Positions 7,032 through 11,879 of a stretch of DNA of 11,879 nucleotides are shown in pieces. Position 1 is the first letter of the stretch. The number at the start of each line of letters is the position of its first letter. Position numbers and translations under genes: made by a program. Source of the DNA: Spirochaetales bacterium (GTDB lineage: Bacteria; Spirochaetota; Spirochaetia; ARS1246); NCBI GenBank assembly GCA_018644745.1, contig JABGPX010000481.1:1-11879 (forward strand), given 5' to 3'. The notes under the pieces were generated by a model, which searched no databases, was not told where the DNA came from, and saw only the letters and a program-made list of their open reading frames with translations.

Positions 7032-7595
7032 TCAGCTTCGTTTTGCGACTATCAATATGTGATGCTCGGTAAACAGCTTCGTCTCAACAATCTCAAACCT
7101 GTCCGATATTGCTTCTTTCAATTCCGAGATTTTGAAATTCTTGAGGTCCAGAACTCCAAATAGACCGATAAAGAAACCAAAAAATCGCAGCAGTAGTTTT
7201 TCTTTCATACATGTGGTTGTAGAAATAAACACCCCTCCAGGATTGAGTATGTCTTCGATCTTTTGCATCACTTTTTCGGTATCTTCCACGAGATGGAGGA
7301 TATTATATGCCAGTACAACATCATATTTATCATCAATGTCGAATATCGAAGCCGTTTTGAAATCTATTTCGGCGGATCGTTCTTTCGCGTAATTGATCAT
7401 CTCGGGCGAGATATCAATGCCGCGAATCTCCTTTACATCTCCCGCAAGGGCGATCGAGTAGGCACCTCGTGCACATCCGTAGTCCAGGGCAATATCGTCT
7501 TTTCCCAGATATTTCCTGGTTATTGCGATAGTTTCTTCTCCTACTTCGTCGTCATAGTTTTTTGCAAGCCAGTTCCAGACCTTTGTTTTTTCCAT
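7032..7595 (-). CDS. Class I SAM-dependent methyltransferase
   Basis: The protein has 187 residues with a Rossmann-type methyltransferase core. Motif I is ALDYGCARGAYS (36-47), binding the S-adenosylmethionine moiety; GIDISPEMINYAKER (59-73) follows, with D61 as the acidic residue for the ribose; DIDDKYDVVLAYNILH (86-101) holds the strand-4 motif; LNPGGVFISTT (117-127) is the strand-5 turn. This is the Methyltransf_11/25 pattern. Residues 134-149 (LLLRFFGFFIGLFGVL) are hydrophobic and may form a membrane-facing helix or lid near the substrate, which would suit a lipophilic substrate; that is inference. ATG 7595 has only a weak ribosome site. It lies 31 bases after the DUF4143 ATPase stop on the same strand, so co-transcription is likely. 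The substrate cannot be told from sequence. Confidence 0.85.
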   Translation of the reverse strand: MEKTKVWNWLAKNYDDEVGEETIAITRKYLGKDDIALDYGCARGAYSIALAGDVKEIRGIDISPEMINYAKERSAEIDFKTASIFDIDDKYDVVLAYNILHLVEDTEKVMQKIEDILNPGGVFISTTTCMKEKLLLRFFGFFIGLFGVLDLKNFKISELKEAISDRFEIVETKLFTEHHILIVAKRS

Positions 7596-7626
7596 ATTGT
7601 TACTTTTATCTAAGTAAGCCTAGTAG

Positions 7627-8781
7627 TCAATACTGTTCAAGAAATTGCCGCCAGGGGATAATAGAGACGAAGCCGACAGCGAATGGTTCCGGCGCGATAC
7701 AGACTATATAGCATTGTACTTCGGGATTGTCTTCATGAAATGACCTCAACCCGCTTATATCACCGGCGTCTATGGTTTCCCTGCTTTTAAATTCAACTGC
7801 TAGTTTCAGTGAGCCGTCTATTTCGATGAGAAGATCTACCTCCGCACCATGGTTTGTCCGCCAATAATATAGAGAATAATCGGCGTCGGAATAGTCGAGG
7901 CGCCGTCTTGTTTCCTGAATCATAAACTGCTCAAATAATTTTCCTCGCAAAGCAGGATCAATATTCGCGCGGAGACGGTGGCAGAGGGCATTGGTCACGC
8001 CGTTATCAAAGAGGTATATCTTTGGATGACTCAGAAGACGCTTTGTCGGACTTTTCCTCCAGGCGGGCAAGCGGATGGCTACGAGTGTGTCTTCCAAAAC
8101 TTCAAAATAAGATTGGACTGTGCGGGTTGGGATACCGGCTTCCTTCCCAAGAGATGTGTAATTAGCGATATCTCCGCTATATGCCGCTGCAATATCGAGA
8201 AATCGGGTGAATCCTCCCAGATTCCGTACAAGCGATTCAAGCTGTATTTCCTCTCGCAAATAGGTTTCGACATATGCTTTTAGTGTTTCCCTCGCATCTG
8301 CCTCCGAGAGATTGTGAAGGGGAGGAAGGGTTCCCCAAATCAGAGCCTTTTCCAGATTAAAGGGGGCGGTTTCCTTGCTCTGGTTGATTTCATTGACGGT
8401 AAACGGGTGTAGGTGGCGGCGTAACGCTCTGCCTCCCAGCATATTCGCGCCGCTCCTTTTTAGTTTTCTGGCGCTTGACCCGGAAAGAATGAACTTGACG
8501 TTGGTTTCTTCGAGCAGGTTATGTACTTCGTTGAGCAATTCAGGTATCCGCTGAATCTCATCAACAATTATCCACTCGATGCCCTTAGATATTTTCTGAG
8601 CAGCTTCAAGGCGGAACTGGGAAGGTTTACGGAGATATCGGTAGTACGTGTCGTTCAGGAGCAGATTTATCATCCAACTGTTTTTCAATTTTAATGATTT
8701 CAGCCAGGTGCTCTTGCCTGTTTGTCTGGGTCCAAGGAGGAAGAATGATCTGCTGGGATTTATTATTTCGCGTTTAACCAT
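7627..8781 (-). CDS. AAA ATPase with DUF4143 C-terminal domain
   Basis: The protein has 384 residues, full length for the AAA_14/DUF4143 family. Walker A GPRQTGKST (17-25), Walker B WIIVDEIQ (70-77) and a sensor-like FILSGSSAR (97-105) show an intact P-loop ATPase; GGRALRRHLHPFTVNEI (116-132) is a family hallmark. Residues about 165-330 form the DUF4143 part, with a winged-helix-like stretch (YTSLGKEAGIPTRTVQSYFEVLEDT, 208-232, shown here by its ends Y208 and T232). The end has a nuclease-like core: GAEVDLLIE (312-320) and AVEFKS (328-333), giving D316 and E330-x-K332 as in PD-(D/E)xK folds. Family function is poorly understood; members are patchily distributed and often laterally transferred. 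ATG 8781 has no ribosome site, and a promoter is placed so that transcription would begin at or beside the start codon. It heads a probable run with the methyltransferase. Confidence 0.9.
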   Translation of the reverse strand: MVKREIINPSRSFFLLGPRQTGKSTWLKSLKLKNSWMINLLLNDTYYRYLRKPSQFRLEAAQKISKGIEWIIVDEIQRIPELLNEVHNLLEETNVKFILSGSSARKLKRSGANMLGGRALRRHLHPFTVNEINQSKETAPFNLEKALIWGTLPPLHNLSEADARETLKAYVETYLREEIQLESLVRNLGGFTRFLDIAAAYSGDIANYTSLGKEAGIPTRTVQSYFEVLEDTLVAIRLPAWRKSPTKRLLSHPKIYLFDNGVTNALCHRLRANIDPALRGKLFEQFMIQETRRRLDYSDADYSLYYWRTNHGAEVDLLIEIDGSLKLAVEFKSRETIDAGDISGLRSFHEDNPEVQCYIVCIAPEPFAVGFVSIIPWRQFLEQY

Positions 8782-8783
8782 AT

Positions 8784-8808
8784 TGCCAAATTGTACGGTA
8801 TTTTGGCA
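8784..8808. repeat. Inverted repeat TGCCAAA-N11-TTTGGCA over ATPase promoter
   Basis: Two 7-base arms (8784-8790 and 8802-8808) are perfect inverted copies around an 11-base centre. One arm overlaps the last base of the -10 box and the discriminator, the other the spacer, so a dimeric protein bound here would block RNA polymerase. This is the geometry of an operator. It could be self-control by the ATPase or control by another regulator; the sequence does not say. Confidence 0.55.
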
Positions 8809-8818
8809 TGAATGTAAA
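8790..8818 (-). promoter_or_regulatory. Sigma70-like promoter of the DUF4143 ATPase, apparently leaderless
   Basis: On the minus strand, TTTACA (8818-8813) is followed by a 17-base spacer and TACAAT (8795-8790); each box matches consensus at five of six bases. The -10 box ends 8 bases before ATG 8781, so transcription should start at or next to the A of the start codon. The absence of any ribosome site upstream of 8781 agrees with a leaderless mRNA. Confidence 0.6.
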
Positions 8819-8879
8819 GAAATGCACGCTTGAGCTAATCCTGTTCGATGGACCGATTCCTTCGGGCTGTGGGTAGGCA

Positions 8880-8913
8880 GTGATGTAGAAATAGGGTTCA
8901 GGAATTACATCAC
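8880..8913. repeat. 8-base inverted repeat GTGATGTA/TACATCAC in non-coding gap
   Basis: GTGATGTA (8880-8887) and TACATCAC (8906-8913) are perfect inverted copies separated by 18 bases. A smaller hairpin, TCACC-ACCT-GGTGA (8910-8923), overlaps the right arm. They lie between the divergent ATPase and HAD promoters. No T-run follows, so a terminator is unlikely; a regulator site or chance are both possible. Confidence 0.3.
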
Positions 8914-8933
8914 CACCTGGTGAAAAGCCGAAA

Positions 8934-8976
8934 TTCATGAGAAGAATGCGCGGGAAAAGTAGTTTGTTTCATGAGA
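8934..8976. repeat. Direct repeat TTCATGAGA (two copies)
   Basis: The 9-mer TTCATGAGA occurs at 8934-8942 and 8968-8976, 34 bases start to start (about three helical turns), just upstream of the HAD-gene promoter at 8989. Each copy holds the palindrome TCATGA. The position upstream of a -35 box would suit an activator, but the repeats are short and may be chance. Confidence 0.3.
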
Positions 8977-8988
8977 GGTAGCACTCCC

Positions 8989-9017
8989 TTGTCCCGGCGG
9001 GTAACAGCTCCTATAAT
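8989..9017 (+). promoter_or_regulatory. Sigma70-like promoter of the plus-strand HAD hydrolase
   Basis: TTGTCC (8989-8994, four of six consensus) is followed by 17 bases and a perfect TATAAT (9012-9017). Start of transcription would be near 9024, giving a leader of about 48 bases before ATG 9072, which has its own ribosome site AGAGGAG (9061-9067). Confidence 0.55.
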
Positions 9018-9071
9018 TCATCTGGCTATCTGGAGCCGTTTTGCCGGAATAATACCTGCAAGAGGAGTCTT

Positions 9072-9641
9072 ATGATCTACCTTTACATTTTCGATATGGG
9101 AGGGGTCGTGACGAATAACTCGATGTCTGTCGAAGCAGGCGTAGAACTATCTATGGCCTCCGACAAGGCAGGCGAAGATCTCGATGCTCTTGTTGCCGGC
9201 GTTATCGATTCGGATGAGTTCCTGAGGCGCCGTGCAGCCGGAACTGGAGAAGAGATAGCGCGGGATCTGTTGACGAGGACTTTCCAGCCAGTGCCGGATA
9301 CCGAGGTGTTAGAACTGGCAAGGGCACTAAAAAAGACCTCCCGGGTGGTAGTCGGTACTAACACCATTGCACCTCACTACGACATCCATTTCCGAAATGG
9401 CGATTATGGTATCTTCGATACGGTTTACGCTTCATACCTCATCGGTTTGGCCAAGCCGGACCCGGCTTTCTACCTGCATATTTTGAAGGAAGAAAACCGC
9501 ACACCTGAAGAAACGGTTTTTATAGACGATAAAGAAGCCAACGTCGCGGCAGCGCGGAAGATTGGCATCCATGGGTTCGTGTTTCGGGATGCAAAAACAC
9601 TCGCTAAGGATTTCGCGAAATTTCGGGTAAATAGCGGCTGA
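9072..9641 (+). CDS. HAD-superfamily hydrolase, DxGGV type
   Basis: The protein has 189 residues. HAD motif I is IFDMGGVV (6-13), with D8 as nucleophile; the usual second Asp is replaced by Gly, as in the DxGG/DxGN branch of subclass IA (variant 3-like). Motif II is VVGTNTI (93-99) with T96; motif III K128 lies in LAKPDPAFY (126-134); motif IV is FIDDKEANVAAARKIGI (150-166) with D152 and D153. A helical cap sits between motifs I and II. Members with this motif I include flavin-nucleotide-type phosphatases and uncharacterised enzymes, so the substrate is open. Replacement of the second Asp weakens, but does not exclude, phosphatase activity. Start is set by AGAGGAG 4 bases before ATG 9072. It is a single-gene unit, convergent with the second HAD gene, only 14 bases between the two stops. 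Confidence 0.85.
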   Translation: MIYLYIFDMGGVVTNNSMSVEAGVELSMASDKAGEDLDALVAGVIDSDEFLRRRAAGTGEEIARDLLTRTFQPVPDTEVLELARALKKTSRVVVGTNTIAPHYDIHFRNGDYGIFDTVYASYLIGLAKPDPAFYLHILKEENRTPEETVFIDDKEANVAAARKIGIHGFVFRDAKTLAKDFAKFRVNSG

Positions 9642-9655
9642 GTTAAGAGCGGTTG

Positions 9656-10507
9656 TTACAGGCTGTTGATCCATCCGCATATTTCTTCATTTTTGAGTGG
9701 ATTCCCGGAGCTGAGAGCACGTAAAATGTGGGTCGTTTTCACCTGGAAGAACTCCAGTTCCTTTGCTGAATAGCTCCAGGGAACTTTCTCATCGGCAAGA
9801 GCAAAAGGTCCGGGCGAAAGAAGCCGCTCGAAATCCGCGTCGCTTATGATACGCAGGAAGCGGACTCCCGCGTGGATCGCGTATTCCTGGTCTTTGGTTG
9901 AGTCGCCTACAAAAAGAATGTCCTGATACCCATCCCTCTTGATCTCGTTAAGCACCACTCCTTTATTCCGTGTCCCGCTGTCGTCGCTGCCGAAAATACC
10001 GCGAAAGAGCTCGCGGTCAAACTTATGGTGGTTGAAGTCAATGTCAAGGAGCTCTTGAACGACTCCGGAAGCAATGTAGAGATCGTAATTCTTTTCGAGT
10101 TGCGCGACTGTCTCTTTGGCGGAGTGAAAGGGCCGCCAGTATGATCGGGCGGCGGTGTCATTTAGGCCGGAATACAGGGCGTTGTATTCGCGCTTAATCG
10201 GCTCATAACACGCGGACAGTTCACGGTCCAATCCCAGGTCCGCCGGATCAGCCACCGCCTCGTACCTGTCGTTGACAAGTGCATTGATAACCGCCGACAG
10301 CTGCTCGAAACGGGGCGCACCGGGATACCCGGCATATGCTTTTAGCATCTTCTCTACATCTGAGCCTGGATCATCGGGGTGAAGAAAAGTCTTGAATCCG
10401 TGGGATAAACAGGCTGCCCAGACCGAATAGATCGCGTGAACTCCCTTATCGGGACCGGTATCTAGAAGCGTCCCGTCGAAATCAAAAACCACCGCTCGGT
10501 TCTTCAT
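9656..10507 (-). CDS. HAD-superfamily phosphatase coupled to DeoR regulator
   Basis: The protein has 283 residues. Motif I is VVFDFDGTLLD (6-16) with D9 (nucleophile) and D11 (acid/base); motif II is YIASGVV (144-150) with S147; K182 in TRNKGVVL (179-186) fits motif III; motif IV is ILFVGDSTKDQEYAIHAGV (197-215) with D202 and D206. This is a complete catalytic set, so a true phosphatase or phosphoglycolate-phosphatase-like enzyme is likely. A large cap, about residues 20-130, lies between motifs I and II, with about 55 residues after motif IV of unknown role. ATG 10507 overlaps the DeoR stop (ATGA, 10504-10507), so the two are translationally coupled. This pairing suggests it dephosphorylates the sugar phosphate or related compound sensed by that regulator; that is inference. 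Confidence 0.88.
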   Translation of the reverse strand: MKNRAVVFDFDGTLLDTGPDKGVHAIYSVWAACLSHGFKTFLHPDDPGSDVEKMLKAYAGYPGAPRFEQLSAVINALVNDRYEAVADPADLGLDRELSACYEPIKREYNALYSGLNDTAARSYWRPFHSAKETVAQLEKNYDLYIASGVVQELLDIDFNHHKFDRELFRGIFGSDDSGTRNKGVVLNEIKRDGYQDILFVGDSTKDQEYAIHAGVRFLRIISDADFERLLSPGPFALADEKVPWSYSAKELEFFQVKTTHILRALSSGNPLKNEEICGWINSL

Positions 10508-11280
10508 TGCACCCCCGTTCCACGATTTTTTGCCATGACCTCGACCCCGAGCCGTTCGAGTTCTGACCTGTCATCGTCGGTTATCGAATCGGTAATAAGT
10601 ATATCTATATCATCCCAATCGCATACATGAGCTAAGGATGCGATGCCCGCCTTTGATGAATCTACAAGAAGGCAAACCTTCGCACCGCTCCCCATCATGC
10701 GTTTCTTCGTCTCGGCTTCTATAAAATTCGAACAGCTAACCCCCTTCTCAAGGGAATAACCTGTCGCTCCAAGGAAGAGTGTGTCCGCAGTCAACAGGCT
10801 GAAAAAACCATGAGCAACCGGCCCGATGAGAGCCATCGACTGCTTCCTGAGAACCCCCCCGCTTACAATTAACTCAATCGAGTCGGAACCAAGCAGATCC
10901 TGAAGAACAAGCGTGGAGTTGGTTACCACTGTCAATTTCATATCGCTTATCTGCCGGGCAAGAGTGTGAGTTGTACTTCCCGAATCAAGTAGAATCGTAG
11001 AATTGGGGCGGATTATCTCTACCGCAAGCTTCGCAATAATGGTTTTCTCTTTCTCCCTTTCATGCAGGGTGGTCGCGATCTGCCGTATCAGCTGGTCATT
11101 TTCAGCAAGTATCGCGCCTCCGTGGATTCGAACCAGGAGCCCCCTCTTTTCCAAATCATCGAGATCGGCCCGAATGGTTACCTTGGTAACCCCCAACTGA
11201 TCAGCCACCTCGTTGATTCTGATTCTGCCTTTCTTTTTTAGAATATTATGTACTTCTGTTTTCCTTTCATAGCTATCCAC
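10504..11280 (-). CDS. DeoR-family transcriptional regulator
   Basis: The protein has 258 residues, normal for the family. The N-terminal winged helix-turn-helix has the DeoR signature: INEVADQLGVTKVTIRADL (22-40), LEKRGLLVRIHGGA (43-56). The C-terminal sensor (DeoRC, ISOCOT fold) shows LLDSGSTTHTLA (97-108), VVTNSTLV (118-125), VSGGVLRKQSMALIGPVA (139-156), FLGATGYSLEKG (169-180) and LLVDSSKAG (204-212), the loops that bind phosphorylated sugars in relatives. GTG 11280 is the only plausible start: TAG lies two codons upstream and no ATG precedes the helix-turn-helix. No ribosome site is visible, and a promoter points transcription start at this GTG, so it may be leaderless. It probably represses its own unit and the divergent binding-protein gene, being released by a phosphorylated ligand; that is inferred from family practice and layout. 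Confidence 0.93.
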   Translation of the reverse strand: MDSYERKTEVHNILKKKGRIRINEVADQLGVTKVTIRADLDDLEKRGLLVRIHGGAILAENDQLIRQIATTLHEREKEKTIIAKLAVEIIRPNSTILLDSGSTTHTLARQISDMKLTVVTNSTLVLQDLLGSDSIELIVSGGVLRKQSMALIGPVAHGFFSLLTADTLFLGATGYSLEKGVSCSNFIEAETKKRMMGSGAKVCLLVDSSKAGIASLAHVCDWDDIDILITDSITDDDRSELERLGVEVMAKNRGTGVQ

Positions 11281-11286
11281 AAGCTA

Positions 11287-11314
11287 ATAGTACCGGAAAA
11301 GATAGAAAAGTCAA
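11287..11314 (-). promoter_or_regulatory. Sigma70-like promoter of the deoR-type gene, apparently leaderless
   Basis: On the minus strand, TTGACT (11314-11309, five of six) is followed by a 16-base spacer and TACTAT (11292-11287, four of six). A 6-base discriminator brings the expected start exactly to the G of GTG 11280. The -35 pairs with the divergent one as GTCAA-N13-TTGAC. Confidence 0.55.
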
Positions 11315-11327
11315 GTAAAAAAAAGTA

Positions 11328-11356
11328 TTGACAAGTGTAATTCCATATCGTACTAT
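11328..11356 (+). promoter_or_regulatory. Sigma70-like promoter of the ABC binding-protein gene
   Basis: A perfect TTGACA (11328-11333) is followed by a 17-base spacer and TACTAT (11351-11356). Start would be near 11363, about 33 bases before ATG 11396. GTACTATT (11350-11357) recurs inverted at 11286-11293 in the opposing promoter, so both -10 regions share an 8-base word that may also be a DeoR half-site. Confidence 0.6.
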
Positions 11357-11395
11357 TGACGCAGATTCTGATTTCACCGAAAAAAGGAGAAAGGT

Positions 11396-11879
11396 ATGAA
11401 AAAAAGACAGATTGCGTTGTATTTCGGCGTTTTTCTGATGTTTTGCGCGGCGTTTGCTTCCGCGGACGGCAAGCTGGTGATTTACAACGCCGGAACCGTG
11501 GAAATGGCGGAAGATTTAGCTCGGGCATTCAAGGCTCAGCATGGCGACATCGATGTGCAGACGCTCCGTTCGGGTTCAGGAGAGATCATTACCCGCGTTC
11601 AAGCCGAAGCCAAACGGCCGCAGGGCGACATCATCTTGGCAATGGCCAAGGAAAACATGGAGGTTGTTTACGACCTGCTGGACTCCTACAGAGTACGAGA
11701 AGCATCCTCTTTTCCTGCTGACGTAAAAGACGCCGCCGGAAACAAGTACTTTGGTTTCAGTTTTAATCTCCAGGCCTTTATCATCAACACCGATCGTTTC
11801 TCCTTGAGTGAGGCTCCGAAAAGCTGGAAGGAACTCGGCGACAGCAAGTGGCGGGGTGAGATCGTTATGGCAAACCCGG
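11396..11879 (+). CDS. ABC transporter periplasmic substrate-binding protein, 3' end missing
   Basis: 161 codons are present before the window ends. ATG 11396 has AGGAG (11385-11389) 6 bases upstream. The signal peptide is clear: KKR at 2-4, hydrophobic about 6-20, cleavage likely after ASA near residue 23. The mature start, LVIYNAGTVEMAEDLARAFKAQ, shown here by its ends L27 and Q48, then RSGSGEIITRVQAEA (58-72), GDIILAM (77-83), GFSFNLQAFIINTDRF (121-136), SWKELGD (142-148) and GEIVMANP (154-161), is the pattern of the family 1/FbpA-like class (ferric iron, sugar phosphate as in AfuA, 2-aminoethylphosphonate). Iron-binding tyrosines, which would separate iron binders from the others, lie beyond the edge. 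Permease and ATPase genes are expected downstream. It is divergent from deoR-type and HAD genes, which favours a phosphorylated organic ligand. Confidence 0.88.
   Translation, partial: MKKRQIALYFGVFLMFCAAFASADGKLVIYNAGTVEMAEDLARAFKAQHGDIDVQTLRSGSGEIITRVQAEAKRPQGDIILAMAKENMEVVYDLLDSYRVREASSFPADVKDAAGNKYFGFSFNLQAFIINTDRFSLSEAPKSWKELGDSKWRGEIVMANP

Noticed and set aside
7627..8781. DUF4143 ATPase as half of a toxin-antitoxin pair
   Set aside because: There is no small partner gene; the neighbour is a normal methyltransferase, and the family call alone does not support this role.
8782..9071. Hidden small gene, tRNA or small RNA in the largest non-coding stretch
   Set aside because: No frame with a ribosome site, no cloverleaf and no hairpin plus T-run terminator is visible; only promoters and short repeats are supported.

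Overview
The window looks like chromosomal DNA of a free-living or host-associated Gram-negative-type bacterium of moderate G+C content. A spirochaete (Spirochaetota) is my best guess. The reasons are a secreted protein ending in an NADase-type glycan-binding (discoidin-like) module, a large lipoprotein with a permissive lipobox and an M30-like (hyicolysin-type) HEFQH peptidase, and the general gene mix. This placement is inference; there is no rRNA or other phylogenetic marker here. I see no tRNA, rRNA, CRISPR array, insertion sequence or phage gene.

Layout. (1) Positions 1-970, minus strand: most of a GH29 alpha-L-fucosidase, cut by the left edge. (2) 971-1096: a divergent control region with two palindromes, ATTATAAT and TTTGATATATCAAA. 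(3) 1097-4242, plus strand: a tight four-gene run of a PhyH-type 2-oxoglutarate/Fe(II) oxygenase, a small tyrosine-phosphatase-like protein with an unusual C-x4-R loop, an exported glycan-binding-domain protein, and a small protein that may be PH-like. (4) 8781 down to 4262, minus strand: an AAA/DUF4143 ATPase, a class I SAM-dependent methyltransferase and an 888-residue lipoprotein peptidase carrying chitobiase-type and CBM9-like modules. (5) 8782-9071: a 290-base non-coding stretch holding an apparently leaderless promoter with an overlapping inverted repeat, a forward promoter and two smaller repeat pairs. (6) 9072-9641, plus: a HAD hydrolase of the DxGG type. (7) 11280 down to 9656, minus: a DeoR-family regulator translationally coupled (ATGA) to a second, different HAD hydrolase. 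(8) 11281-11395: two divergent sigma70-like promoters. (9) From 11396, plus: the start of an ABC-type periplasmic binding protein, cut by the right edge.

How the genes may work together. The right end reads as an uptake-and-catabolism module: a substrate-binding protein transcribed divergently from DeoR plus a HAD phosphatase. DeoR regulators usually sense phosphorylated sugars, and some binding proteins of this fold (AfuA) bind sugar phosphates, so import and dephosphorylation of a phosphorylated compound is a reasonable hypothesis, though iron or phosphonate transport is also possible. The fucosidase suggests glycan use. The four-gene plus-strand run has no function I recognise. It combines a cytoplasmic oxygenase, a variant phosphatase and an exported glycan-binding-type protein, and is the part most likely to hold something undescribed.
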